Shown here: piece after piece, positions 35,485 through 47,150 of the stretch | Position numbering within the stretch: the first letter of the stretch is position 1 | How the letters are laid out: the number at the start of each line of letters is the position of its first letter | Source of the DNA: Aedes albopictus | Taxonomy: Eukaryota; Arthropoda; Insecta; Diptera; Culicidae | NCBI RefSeq assembly: GCF_035046485.1 | Contig: NC_085136.1 | Location: forward strand, 81,671,734-81,735,733 | Direction of reading: 5' to 3' | Length of the DNA: 64,000 bases | Program-made: the position numbers and the translations under genes | Notes under the pieces: model-generated | Databases searched by the model: none | What the model saw: only the letters and a program-made list of their open reading frames with translations | Told to the model about the DNA's origin: nothing

Positions 35485-36192
35485 TCAACGAACTGCAGAC
35501 ATTTTGGACGATCTGATTGAAGTCACTACAGATAACCGTAGATGGACTACAATTAGAGCTATTTGCATGCGAAAAAAGAAACGATAAGCTCTATAAACCA
35601 ATACTACATCGAGCACGAGTAAATAAATACCTCGACTATATTCCTGAGTACCCGGGATTGCCTGGTTGAAGTCAGGCCTTGAGTTCATTGAGCTGTAGAT
35701 AAACTGTTATTACATGTTTTACCTGTGTGGAAACTCTGTGGACTACATAAACTCATATTCCATCATGTGTTAAGGAAAAGGTCTCTCACAACTATTCCTA
35801 GGAAAATTTGATTTTCCTAAGCGAAGTCATGTCTTGACTTCAGAGAACCGTAGATGGACAACAACGAGAGTTTTTTTTTATGCACGCGGGAAACAACGGT
35901 TGGCTCCATAAGCCAATATTACATCGAACTGGAGTAAGTAAAATCCTCAACTAGAATCCTGAGTACACAAGATATCTTGAATGAAGTCAGGCCTTATGTT
36001 CTATGAACTTTTGATGAAATGTGAACACATCATGGTTTATCTGTGTGGAATCCCTGTGATTTATATAAACTCATATTCCATTATGTGTCAATGAGTAGAT
36101 CTCTTTAAACTATTCCTAGGAAAATTTGATAAACTAAGCGAATTCATGCCTTGATTTCTGAGAATCGTAGAAGGATAGCAGTTAGAGTAATG
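35485..36192. repeat. About 310-bp tandem unit, copies 1-3 (left of the hAT-like element)
   Basis: A unit with ACCGTAGATGGAC..., CCAATACTACATCGA..., GAAGTCAGGCCTTG... and AAACTCATATTCCAT recurs at about 35537, 35847 and 36166, a spacing of 310-319 bp. The third copy is cut by the insertion at 36193 and resumes at 39156. Confidence 0.8.
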
Positions 36193-39155
36193 CATTGGCG
36201 TAGCTAGGGGGGTTCCAGGGGTGCCTGGCACCCCCTAGAATAAATTTGGCACCCCCTAGACTTTTTCCAGCAACCTAAAATTTAAAATTGCACAAAATAA
36301 TTCCAACATGTATTAAAGGCACATATGAACATAACTTAAGCACTCCCGGAGTTAATCATATACCTGTTGTACGTTTTGGCGTTTTGGATATTGGTAAGAA
36401 CAATCAACAAACTTCTCCATGGATTCCTCCAGAAATACCTCTATCTATTTATACAGTGATTTCTCTAAGCTTCCTTTATTCCTCCCGATATTTCTTCAAA
36501 AAACTTCCCTTTCGATTCTCCAGGCAGTCCTGAAATTTCTGCAGAGATTGATCCAGCAATTTCTCCTAGGATTTCTTTGGAAATTCATACTATGATACTT
36601 CTTGGAATTCTTCTAGGGATTCCTCTAAGAAAATCTCTTGGGATTCCTTCAGGAATTCCAAGTTGAATTTTTCAAGACAATCTTCCGGGGTACTTTTCAG
36701 AAGTTCCTCCTGTGATTCTTCCAAGAATTCCATCAGAGACTTTATTCAGATATTCATTCAAAAATTTCTCATAGAATTCCTCCAGGAGCTTCTATTGGAC
36801 TTTCTCCGGAAGTTGTGGTTAGGATTCCTCAAGCAACTCCTGCTGTGATTCTTCCAGCAATTTCTCTTAGAACTCCACCAAAAGTTCTCACTGTGGTACC
36901 TTCAGGAAATCTACTAGGGCAGTTCTTCCGCAAAATTTCCCTGGGATTTAAAAAAAATCCCTTCGGTGATTCTTTCAGAAATTTCTTCAAGGATATATAC
37001 AGGAATTCCCCCAGAGGTTCTTCCAGAAATTCCATAGGGGATTTCTCCAAGAACTTCTATTGGCTTTTCTTCATGAATTCCAGCTGGAATTCTTCAAGCA
37101 ATTCCCATTAGAACTCCTTAAGAAATACTTCTAGGAAATTATTCCTGGCATACTTACTTACGGGAAATTTTCCTGAGATTCTTCCAAAATTTTCTCCTGC
37201 GATTCTATCAGAGATTCCTCCAGTATATTTCTACCGATTCTTTCAAGGAGAACTGTAGGTATTTCTTCAGGCATTTGTTAGATGAACTTCTCTTAGGATA
37301 CCCCCGGCATTCCTGATTCTAGGATTTCTCTAGAAATAACTTCTATGATACCTCTTGGGGTTCTAGGAATTCCTACAGATATTACAGCTGGGATTCCTCA
37401 AGCAATTCCTGTGGTTCTTCCAGCTATTCTTCCTCCAGAAATTCTAACCTTGGTTCTTCAGAAATTATGCTATGGATTCTTCTAGAGCTTTCTCCTGTTT
37501 TTTTGCTGGGATCTTTTCATAGGCAATCTTCCTGGAATTCTTGCAGAAATTTCTTTGGTTGTTCTACCACGGATTTCTCCAAGGACTCATCCAGGAATCC
37601 CTTCAGAGATTTTATCCGAAGATTCCTCCTGAAATTCCTTATGGAATTCCTGCGGAAACTCCTTTTGGCCTTCCTCCAAGAATACCTCATACCTCAAACA
37701 ACTTCTCCTGCGGTTCCTCCAGAAATTCTTATGATACGTCCAGAAACTTTTCTAGTGAATCCTTTACGAATTTATCCTTGCATTGTGGCTGGAATTTTTC
37801 CGGCAAATCTTCCTGAGATTCCTTCAGAAATTCCTCCTGCGATTATTTCAGGGCCTTCTCTATAGATTCTTCCAGAATATCTCTACCTACTTCTCTATGT
37901 ATTCTTTGGATTCCCCCAAGCATTCCTGATGGGGGTTCTCTAGAAATTCCTGTATAGTTTCATCCAGCAATTTTGCCTAGGATTTCTGCTGAGATTTCTA
38001 CAACGATACATCTCAAAATCATTCTAAGAACCTCCTGAGATTTTTTCTGTGATTTCTTCAAAAGCTCTCCTGTGATTCCTCCAGGATTTTATATCCAAAT
38101 ATTCTTTCATAAATTTCCCATGGGATTCCTTCAGAAACTTCTCTTGGTCTTCTTCCTCCAGGAATTTCAGCTGGATTTCTCAAGCTATTCCTGCTGTGGT
38201 TCTTCCAGAAATTCCTCGTAGGACTCCTCCAGAAATTCTTACTGTAATACCTCCCGGAATTCATGTAGGGATTCTTTCATGGAATTTCTCCAAATATTTA
38301 TCATTGGATTCCTCCAGGAACTTGACTGTCATCCAGGAATTCTCCTCTACAAATTCTTATTGTGATACCTGCAGGAATCCCTCTATGGATTTCTCCTGGC
38401 ATTCTTGCTGGGATTCTCTCAGGCAGTTTTCCTAAGATACTTCCAGAAATGCCTTTGATTCTTCCCGGGATTTTTGAAAAGACTCATCCAGGAATTGCTC
38501 AAGGAATTTTATTCATGGGTTTCTCTAGAAATAAATCATGGTTTTACTCCTGAAACTCCTCTTGGCCTTCTTCAAAGAGTTCCAGCTGAAATCCCAATAG
38601 ACACCTCTAGAGGAATCCCTAAACGAATTTAGGGAAAAGCATAAATTTCCATTGAAAATCCTAGGAGGTATTACTGGTATTACTCCAAGTAATAATGGAA
38701 TTGCCGATGACATTTTTAAAGAATGCGTGAAAGGTGTTAAGTAACAAATTCCAAACATATTACCAAATGAATTCTTAAAGAAATTGCCGAGGGGATCCAA
38801 AGATATTATCGAATAAACTTGGCAAATCCAAAGGAATTACTGAGAGATTTCCAAAAGAATTGAAATAAACTGCAAAACATTTTCCAAATAAATTGCCGGA
38901 AATATTCCCTGAACAATCACCGAAAGATTGTTTTGCCGAAAACACACATTTCTTGTATTATACGTACAAACCAGACTCGATATGATGTTGGTTTTACATA
39001 AGTCAAAATTAGCGGGTTAATTTCTAACGCGACGCAGTATATCATTATACTAAGAAATTGAGGGTGGATCGCTATTTCCTTTTACAAAAAAAAAAAGCAA
39101 AACAAACTGGCACCACCTAGGCACCCCCTAGGAAAACATCCTAGATACGCCAATG
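36193..39155. mobile_element. 2963-bp hAT-like non-autonomous element filled with GAATTCC-type repeat
   Basis: The left end CATTGGCGTAGCTAGG and the right end, in reverse complement CATTGGCGTATCTAGG, are near-perfect terminal inverted repeats. They are followed by subterminal GGCACCCCCTAG motifs on both sides. A perfect 8-bp duplication, GAGTAATG, flanks the element (36185-36192 and 39156-39163), as expected for the hAT superfamily. The interior (about 36400-38800) is almost wholly TTCCTCCAGAAATTC-type diverged simple repeat, and I see no transposase. Excision rejoins the third 310-bp tandem unit. Confidence 0.9.
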
Positions 39156-39330
39156 GAGTAATGTATTGGTATGAGAATCAAACATGTTAGCTTCTGAAAC
39201 CGATATAATATAGAAGAGGAATAGTAAGCTTTTCGATTAGATACATGAGAACCCATGATGGTTTTGTTGAAGTCAGTCCTTGAACTCAAGGATTTGTTAT
39301 TATAGATTTTTGTATGCATGAGACTCCTGT
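39156..39330. repeat. Remainder of tandem copy 3
   Basis: After the duplicated GAGTAATG, the sequence resumes the 310-bp unit (GATATAATATAGAAGAGGAA, GTTGAAGTCAGTCCTTGA) that was interrupted at 36192. Confidence 0.7.
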
Positions 39331-40694
39331 ATACAGTGTTGCAAAAATTCATCTCATTCATTTGAACACTAACCAACAAATTTTTTCAGTCATTTTTCCT
39401 TCTATTCATGTTCAAAACGATTTCATTCAATCAGAGCACCTATCAAATGAGAAGCGAATCCTTGTCAATTGAATAAATTGTCACTCGAATGAGTAGCTGC
39501 GCACGAAACACGAAAAACCCTGCAAAATTCCGCCAGACTGGAAAAATGTCGAATGTCGGGTCAAAGTCGGATCAATCGAATGTTGGGCCACTGTTGGACC
39601 AACATCGAACAACTATTGGGCCCATGTTGGGTTTGGTGGCCATAACAATAATAGGTGAATGATAGGTTGATGTAGGGTTTGACGTCATCAATGCACTAGA
39701 TAACAAAGTAGATTCCAATTCGTAAAAAAATACGCATCGGTAAGAGATCCAAGACCAATTTTGGTTCTACTATGATTGATATACTAAGAAAAGCGGCCAT
39801 GACGATCAAATGTTTCATCAGAGATATTCAGTGCCCAATAGAGTGATTTTATATTGGAATAAATCAATAATCGCCCACAACTTGATTGGAATTGCAGAAT
39901 AGCAGCTAGTGGCAGCCAAATTTGATTTCAATGTCTCCCAAGGATCTTTAAGAAAGACATAAAAGTAGTCCCAAAGCGAAACTTTGCGAAACTTTTTTTG
40001 TATGGAACGGTTTGTATGGGGAAAATTTGTTTATTTTTAGGTGGCATCATTTAATAGTTTTACAATCAACTTTTCTAAGTCTGATATGTCATTCTTGTCA
40101 AGCTTTAAGTAAATACTTTAAAAGTTCAACATTTTCTATTTAGGCCAAAGATATGCGAACATGAACAATTCATTCATTTTACCAAAATTTGCCAATAGTC
40201 TCATTCTGCTGCCAATATCTCGATAAGTATATGGATTAGCAAACTAATATTCTAGGGTTTTCAGGTCCAAGTGGTCTACTTGCAACTACCCAACCTAAAT
40301 CTCAAATTGAATAAAGTCATTTTTCGATTTTTGGTCACCTGAATCCCCTTAGTGCAATGATGGTAATAGCTTTAAACCTGCAACACCACCAATTTTGCTT
40401 CAAAGCTGGAGCTCAATTGAATGATATGTGGCTTGACTGAGGCTGGAGCTAATGTCAATTGAATGATCAGAGCCTATTTAATTGATATTCCGATAGTAAA
40501 TGAAAAAATGAGTGGTTTCCATTCTCAATTCCAGCTTTAAATGTTGGTTAATACTGAGACTTCGCAGCACTGCCTGTATACATGCCCAAAAACGAAAAAA
40601 ATTGGAATATAAAAAAATCCTAAATGTAAATCTAAGTCATCGTCATTCTAAAAGTAGTCTTGGTAGACATTGTAAGCTTATAGTCTCTAAACTA
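39331..40694. other. Intergenic DNA with a dispersed-unit copy
   Basis: Bases 39710-39820 are related to the duplicated unit at 13.46-13.86 kb. Around 39560-39630 short TGTTGGGCC/ATGTTGG echoes occur. The rest is AT-rich and no gene is supported. Bases 40695-40703 (TATAGGCTT) are the left target-site duplicate of the LINE. Confidence 0.4.
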
Positions 40695-41410
40695 TATAGG
40701 CTTTTTTTTTTCTAAACCATAGGGGGATAATCTGCTCAACAGACACCCTAACAGAAGGTTAGGGTAGTGTAGGTCTGACAGGCCGTCTTCTACAACAAAA
40801 GTAAAATCCAGGACTACTCTCTCCTCGTACCCACTAAACCATTCCTATGGTCGCCAAACCCTACGTCTCTCCGGAACCACCAAGAAGGTATTGCTTCAGA
40901 GAGGGGCTAGTGCACATCGCACCCACAAGGTTAGCTGCGTAGCCTGCAGCAACGAACATCGATGACTCGCTTTGGAGAGTCCATCACGGTAGCATGCTGG
41001 CGCTTAGCCAGTTTCCCGAGTGGTCCTCGCCACTCCCTTTGCCCTCGGAAGGCGGGCAGGGTCAACCCCGCCCGCGCCCTACTGCTGAGCGGACATCAAG
41101 AACTGATGCCCACGTGCAACCCGATCTGACCTGCCCGTAAGGGAGGGTATCACTACCCTTCAGGCCCTATCAGATGCACCCGTAGGTTGCAGACAGCAGG
41201 ATCTCACCTACCCCGACCCTTGCCGGGGACCCCTTTCCAACCGCGGGCTCGGATCCAACCCAGTAGACCGACGCCACGACAGCACCACTACCGGGACTTC
41301 CTCTCCGCGGCCACTTAATCGTTGTAAGGGTCGATCTCGACCGCAGGACACCGGTATGACCTACGAAGCCGACTCCGAACCCCTGGACCACTTCTTGTAC
41401 TGCATCTGGA

Positions 41411-44392
41411 CTAGCCATTCTCCGAGTCCACGCGCCACCTCCTCTGTAGCTCCCAGACGATGTGGGTAATAGCCGTTGAAACGGCGTTCCAGCAAAACTC
41501 ATCCCTACACATCCTCTGGACCAAGTTGTCCGGAGTTGTGTCCTCCCCGCATGTGGCAAGCATGCGGTTACGCATTGTGCGAAAACGCGGGCACACGAAC
41601 AAAACGTGTTCCGCCGTTTCCTCTAAACCATTGCACACTGGGCATTCGGGAGAATCCGCATGCCCGAAACGGTGTAGATACTGTCGGAAGCAACCATGGC
41701 CTGTAAGGACCTGTGTCAGGTGGAATGTGACTTCCCCATGGCGCCTATTAATCCAACTATCTACCCTCGGTATCAACCTATAGGTCCACCTTCCTTTGGT
41801 GGAACTGTCCCACGCGCGCTGCCATTTGACCATAGAAGCCATCCTGACAGTCCTGCGTATGCCTCTTGTGCCGCGCATTTCGAAGCACTCCATGTCCTCA
41901 CTGATAAGAATGCTGATAGGCACCATACCAGTAATGACGCAGAGAGCGTCGTGTGACACGGTACGGTACGCGCTCGCAACCCTCAGGCACATAAGCCTGT
42001 AAGTACTTTCCAGCTTCCGTCGGTAGCATTTAGTACTTAGCGCGGTGCCCCACGCCGGGCCGCCATACCTAAGTATGGATGTAGCAACACTAGCCAGAAG
42101 CTTGCGCTTACTGGCGTACACCGCAGAGCTATTGGACATCATCCGGGACAGTGCCGCAATAGCTGTGGAGGCTCTTTTACAGGCATAATCGACGTGGCTA
42201 CCGAAGGTAAGCTTATCGTCGATCATCACGCCCAAGTGTTTGACGGAGCGCTTTGACAGGATAGTACAGTCTCCTACACTGATCTCCGTCTGCTGCTCCG
42301 ACTTCCGGTTGTTAACAACCGTCACCTCTGTCTTGTGGTGAGCCAGCTCCAGTTTCCTGGACCGCATCCACGCCTCCACAACCTTGATCGAGTGGTTGGT
42401 AGTCAACTTTACCTCCTCGATCGTTTCACCGTAGACTTCGAGCGTAATGTCGTCGGCAAATCCGACAATCACCACTCCCACTGGATACTCTAACCTCAAC
42501 ACCTCGTCGTACATGACATTCCATAACACCGGACCCAGGATGGAACCTTGCGGGACTCCTGAGGTTATGTGAAAGCACTTCCGACCCACCTCCGTGTCGT
42601 AGACTAGTACACGATTCTGAAAGTAACTTCCGAGAATCTTGTACAGGTACTCCGGTATCCCCAGACGCAAGAGCGCATCGGCAATAGCAGACCAGCTGGC
42701 GCTATTAAACGCATTCCTTACATCCAGAGTCACTACCGCGCAAAAGCGAATTCCCCTCCTCTTAGACTCGAGTGCTTTCTCGGCGGTTTTTGTAACCGAC
42801 AAGATAGCGTCTACGGTGGACCTCCCCTTCCGGAAGCCGTACTGGTTACTCGAAAGACCATTTTCGCCCTCGGTGAACCGCAACATTCTATTGAGGATGA
42901 TCTTTTCGAGCACCTTCCCCGCCGTGTCAATCAAGCATATTGGTCTATATGCCGACGGGTCTCCGGGTGGTTTCCCCGCCTTTGGCAATAGTACCAGGCT
43001 CTGCCTCTTCCAAGCTTCTGGGAAAACTCCCTCGTCCAGGCATTTCTGCATAGCAGACCTGAACATCTCGGGAGCCTCTGCAATAGCTACTTTTAAGGCC
43101 AGGTTCGGAACTCCGTCCGGACCTGGGGCCTTACCTACGCTAAGGGACTTAGCTATCCCCGCAAGTTCCACATCGGTGACCCTCTCCTCATCGCCAGCCC
43201 CAGTCCCCGGCTGTCCTACGAAAGGAGGCCAAGGACTAGGATCATGACGCGGAAAAAGTCCTCCAATGATCCCCTCCAACATCTCTGGAGATTGCTCTGT
43301 AGGAGCCATCACACCTCTCGTCTTAACCATAACGATCCTGTAGGCGTCACCCCACGGGTTCGTATTGGCACTCTGACAGAGACCCTCAAAGCAGGCCTTT
43401 TTGCTTGCTCTTATCTCGGTCTTAAGCGCGGCTTTTGCAGCGGCGAACACCACCCGCCGTTCGTTTCGCTCTTCCTCTGATCGTGCTCGCTGCATCCGCC
43501 GCCTAGCCCGTAGGCAGGCGCGGCGCAGGTCCGCAATCGCGTCGGTCCACCAGTAAGCCGGTGGCCTCCCATTTCTAGGGTGGACTCGCCTAGGCATGGT
43601 CGCATCACACGCACGTGAGAGCACCGCTACCAGCTCGTCGCCGTCTAAACCGATTAAGTTTCGCTCACGGCGGAGCGCCTCCCTAAATACCCCTTCGTCG
43701 AAGTATGATGTCTTCCACCTGCGAGGGCTTGGCCTTGGCCTAGCCGCCTCTTCTTCTATCCGCTGTCTGCTGTTATTGTAGCCATCATCTACTCTCCAGT
43801 TTAAACTACTTGTTAGGCCAGGACTACAAAAGGTCACGTCAATAATTGACTCCGCTCCGTTTCGACTAAAGGTACTCTTGGTACCGACATTAGCCAAGTC
43901 GACATCTAAGATGGCCAGTGTTTCTAGCAGGATCTGACCCCGCTGGTTCGTGAAACGGCTTCCCCATTCCACGGCCCAGGCATTAAAGTCGCCCGCTATT
44001 ACCACCGGCCTTCGCCCTGTTAGCACGGTCGTTAAGCGGTCCAGCATTTGCGTGAACCGCTCGATCGGCCACCGCGGAGGCGCATAACAGCTACAGAAGA
44101 AGACCCCGTTTACTTTGGCGACCACGAAGCCCTCATAGGTAGTTGACACCAACTCCTGAACGGGGTATTTACCCGTTGTCCATATCGCCGCCATTTTTCT
44201 GGTCCCATCCGCGACCCAGTTGCCGTTGCCGGCGGGTACTCGGTATGGGTCCGATATGATGGCGATATCCGTCTCCCACTCAGAAACCGCCTGACAAAGC
44301 AGTTGCTGAGCCGCATCACAGTGGTTCAGGTTCAGCTGCGTTACCTGCACTGTGATTTGTTGTTCACTGCGGCTTTCTTGAAAGCCGGGCAC
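41411..44392 (-). CDS. LINE ORF2: endonuclease plus reverse transcriptase (R1 clade)
   Basis: The 993-residue protein is close to the normal R1-clade length. An APE-type endonuclease comes first: QLNLNHC near residue 20, SDPYRVP near 47, GDFNAW near 136 and IDVTFCSPGL near 190. The closing Ser-Asp-His motif expected near residue 203 is absent; the sequence goes from WRVDDGY straight to NNSRQRI, so an in-frame deletion seems likely. The Glu usual in the Ser-Glu-x-Tyr motif is Asp here. The reverse transcriptase follows, with APGPDGVPN, GVPQGSILGP and the catalytic FADD near residue 645. A C-terminal CPVC...H...C knuckle lies near residue 916. There is no RNase H domain, as usual for R1. ORF2 overlaps ORF1 by about 50 bases in another frame. 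The reverse transcriptase may be intact, but the endonuclease is probably dead. Confidence 0.92.
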   Translation of the reverse strand: MPGFQESRSEQQITVQVTQLNLNHCDAAQQLLCQAVSEWETDIAIISDPYRVPAGNGNWVADGTRKMAAIWTTGKYPVQELVSTTYEGFVVAKVNGVFFCSCYAPPRWPIERFTQMLDRLTTVLTGRRPVVIAGDFNAWAVEWGSRFTNQRGQILLETLAILDVDLANVGTKSTFSRNGAESIIDVTFCSPGLTSSLNWRVDDGYNNSRQRIEEEAARPRPSPRRWKTSYFDEGVFREALRRERNLIGLDGDELVAVLSRACDATMPRRVHPRNGRPPAYWWTDAIADLRRACLRARRRMQRARSEEERNERRVVFAAAKAALKTEIRASKKACFEGLCQSANTNPWGDAYRIVMVKTRGVMAPTEQSPEMLEGIIGGLFPRHDPSPWPPFVGQPGTGAGDEERVTDVELAGIAKSLSVGKAPGPDGVPNLALKVAIAEAPEMFRSAMQKCLDEGVFPEAWKRQSLVLLPKAGKPPGDPSAYRPICLIDTAGKVLEKIILNRMLRFTEGENGLSSNQYGFRKGRSTVDAILSVTKTAEKALESKRRGIRFCAVVTLDVRNAFNSASWSAIADALLRLGIPEYLYKILGSYFQNRVLVYDTEVGRKCFHITSGVPQGSILGPVLWNVMYDEVLRLEYPVGVVIVGFADDITLEVYGETIEEVKLTTNHSIKVVEAWMRSRKLELAHHKTEVTVVNNRKSEQQTEISVGDCTILSKRSVKHLGVMIDDKLTFGSHVDYACKRASTAIAALSRMMSNSSAVYASKRKLLASVATSILRYGGPAWGTALSTKCYRRKLESTYRLMCLRVASAYRTVSHDALCVITGMVPISILISEDMECFEMRGTRGIRRTVRMASMVKWQRAWDSSTKGRWTYRLIPRVDSWINRRHGEVTFHLTQVLTGHGCFRQYLHRFGHADSPECPVCNGLEETAEHVLFVCPRFRTMRNRMLATCGEDTTPDNLVQRMCRDEFCWNAVSTAITHIVWELQRRWRVDSENG

Positions 44393-45193
44393 CTTGGGCC
44401 ACCCATCGGATGTCTGTTGTTCGAGGATTTCCCGGTACAGATCATGCAGATGGGCGGACTCGTGCAGCTTTGGGCCTTATGACCTTCAGCGCCGCATCGC
44501 CTGCACAGTTTGCGCCTGTCGGGGCCTTTGCAGTCCCACGACTTGTGTCCTGGTTCCAGACACCTGAAGCAAACCTCTGGTGGCTCGTGGAATGTCAGGT
44601 GACATACACACCAACCCACCTTTATGCTCCCTACTTTAACGGACTTTTTGACGTCCGCCACAGGTAGCTGAACAGGTAGCTTAACGGCTGCGGCGGCCAC
44701 CTGCACATCGCACTGTTGCCGCAGTGCCGTGACGAGCTCTTCCACTTCGGTGATCTCATCGATGTCCTTGACCTTCAGAGTCGCCTCATGTGTCAGAGCC
44801 CTCACCTGCACACCCTCACCAAGGACCTCTTCTGCCAGCCTCTTATAGGCGGCGCCCTTGTGCTCCTTCTGGCGCTTCAGCTCCAGGATCATCTCGCCCG
44901 TACGAGTACGTCTAATACTGCGTACGTCGGCTCCAAGACCCTCAAGCTTGGCGTCGCTTCGCATCGTCTTCAAGACGTCCGAGTACTTAGACTGTTCCGT
45001 CTTGATGACGATAGCGTCGCCTTTCTCGCGCTTGGCACCTGCCCTCCTACGCCTTGGCTAGGCGTCCTGCGCTACTACCTGCGGATTCACCTTCTTCTTC
45101 CTCTTCCGCTCTACCTTCGTCCAAGGGGGGTCCTCCCCTTGGATCGCCCTACTCTGTGGCTGTTGAGGGCCCACTAGCGGTCGCAACCCCCTG
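44341..45193 (-). pseudogene. LINE ORF1 with zinc knuckles, broken by one stop
   Basis: From the 5' boundary the frame reads through a Lys/Arg-rich segment, meets a TAG at 45058-45060, and then stays open to 44341. The longest ATG-initiated part is 210 codons (44973-44341). The C-terminal half has CFRCLEPGHKSWDC and CRRCGAEGHKAQSC, two classical CCHC knuckles, and a third, looser CMIC...H...C. ORF1 proteins of this clade bind the element's RNA. The single stop replaces what could have been a Gln codon (CAG to TAG). Without it the frame would be continuous with the upstream basic region. Confidence 0.85.
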
Positions 45194-45202
45194 TATAGGC
45201 TT

Positions 45203-46750
45203 AGTGTACCAGTTATGGCTATAGTACCTCAAATTCGCCATAGTTGATTTTCAACTTTTAACGATGCAAGTCATCAAGAAAAAATATGTGAACAATAGAT
45301 CACGTTCATAAAAGATGATTGCACTCATTCAAATTTCACATTTTGCTCAAATTATGATAGAAATAAATCATTTTCCTTAAAATTTCGGCTTCCTTGCACC
45401 CTATTTCGCCATAGTGTACCAGTTATGGCAAATCCCACAAGGAATGCATGTAAATAGTGCGAAGTGGAACCGAAATTAAAAAGTATGTCCATAACTGGTA
45501 CAGGGTTTCTATCATTGGCACACGCCGTATTAAATTGTAAAAGTGAGTTTGGCTCAGATTTTATATTTTTACTATAAAGTATGAATACAAATCTATCATT
45601 TGACATATGGATGACATTTGTCGGTCTTCTTCTTATTTTTGTAGATGTATTTATCCTTAGGTAGTGCGATAACTGGTACAGGCACCCTATAACTCATCAC
45701 GTGAATATGAACAAATTGAATGTTTATGCATTTTTGCATGCAGCGCAGCATGTACAGTACAGTTCGTCAGCATGTACAAAACCTGAATCTCTCGTAAAGC
45801 AAAAAATGTCTTTGGGTTTGAAAATTTTAAAAAAGTTATGAACTAGGCTTCTGATACATTTCTAGTTGGTTTTCTGGCATTGATGGATGTAGGTTCTGGG
45901 ACCATTTGGACAGGAGCATCTATTTTGGGCACTTGCTGTTAGAACTCACTCAATTTCAAACCAATTTACATGAGTTTTTGTACATGGCTAGATACTGTGC
46001 GTATCTTAGTCAGTTGATTAAAAACTGACTGAGTTACAGCAGCAAGTGCCTAAAATAGGTGTTCCTGCCCAAATGGTCCCAGTTTATCGGTAATATCATG
46101 TCCAGGAAAAGTCATGAGCTATACGGGAATACCACACCAGTGGCAGGAATTCTTATCAATATCTGCTGACGCAGAGACATATTTGATCTGCTGTGGATAC
46201 AAACGATGGCAGTCATCACTTCCTTCCCCTTCCTTCCCCTTCCCCACGCAACCTGACGTGGCAGGCGCAATTGCAGCTACTGGAAAGTCCCTCTGAGGAT
46301 TCCGCCTGATATCATACGGAGAATATCTTTAGGAATCCCTTTCAGAAAGCAGCTCACGTAATATTTCTCCAAATACTATTCGGAAAATTTCTCCTGGAAT
46401 CCAGAAATCCACGACAGATTCCTCCTGATATTCAACTAGCTGTTGTTCGGCTCGCTATTTTATCTGCAGTTCAAGTACGATTGGAAAAACCTTGGAACTT
46501 GTGGATGCTATCGACTGGTGATTTTGCACTAGGGGGTTTTCGGTCTTGCTGTCTTCGGTGTAGTCAAAACAAATTATATTTTCTATGCCCGACGTTTCAA
46601 CGGTCTATGCCGTCTTTCTCAAGGGTTCTATTGAATTGTCGCAAGCAGCTTACGCCTACTCGAGACTATTGCCGATCTATTTGACATTAGCTTTGATAGT
46701 GCCGTTATCGTCATGCTTGCCCTGTTGTCAAATTTCAGCTTATTGTCGAT
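45203..46750. other. Intergenic DNA with GTGTACCAGTTATGG echoes
   Basis: The motif GTGTACCAGTTATGGC occurs at 45207 and 45413, with inverted variants (AACTGGTACAGG) near 45494 and 45671. This points to a diverged dispersed repeat into which the LINE inserted. Near 46218-46242 there is a CTTCC/CCCTTCC microsatellite. No gene is supported. Confidence 0.45.
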
Positions 46751-46751
46751 C

Positions 46752-47150
46752 ATGACCTGTGCTGAAAAATTCATTTCGTCATATCTAAATTCAATCACCT
46801 ACAGCTCATTTTAGAAGCTGAACCTGAGAATATGATATATGAAAACTTGTGCGGCTAGACCAGCTCTGCAAGAAAGTCATGGAAAATCCACATTTTTCCG
46901 AATATTTAAGGTAAATGTCACGAAATACCTTCGAAAAATGCCAATGATATTCACGGTGAATATCATTTCGCATTTTTTAAAGGTAGTCCGTGACATTTAC
47001 CTTAAACATTCGTAATATAGCGGTTTTTCCGTGACTTTCTTGCAGAACTGGTCTAGCCGCACAAGTTTTTCTATTCTCAGGTTCACCATCTAAAATGAGC
47101 TGTAGGTGGTTGAATTTAGATATGACGAAATGAAATTTTCAGCCCTGCTC
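46752..47150. mobile_element. About 400-bp palindromic MITE
   Basis: Two arms of about 195 bp mirror each other around 46955: CATTTCGTCATATCTAAATT / AATTTAGATATGACGAAATG at the outside, CTTGTGCGGCTAGACCAG / CTGGTCTAGCCGCACAAG in the middle, GATATTCACGGTGAATATC at the centre. It abuts the truncated end of the R1 relic, in the region just after Ser-Leu-Lys-Gln-Leu. A related half lies at 1195-1310. Confidence 0.85.

Larger units (their letters stand above)
40704..45193 (-). mobile_element. R1-clade non-LTR retrotransposon (LINE), nearly complete
   Basis: The element is bounded by a 9-bp direct repeat, TATAGGCTT (40695-40703 and 45194-45202). On its own strand it ends in a short poly(A) (the T-run after 40703), as expected for target-primed reverse transcription. 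It carries a short ORF1 with CCHC knuckles and a 993-codon ORF2. The 3' untranslated region is about 700 bp. ORF1 is open right up to the 5' boundary apart from one stop, and at about 284 codons it is short for the clade, so the copy is probably 5'-truncated. GC content is clearly higher than in the surroundings, which suggests recent insertion. Confidence 0.92.

Noticed and set aside
42639..43247. 202-codon plus-strand ORF inside the LINE
   Set aside because: It is antisense to the reverse transcriptase and is a shadow of ORF2.
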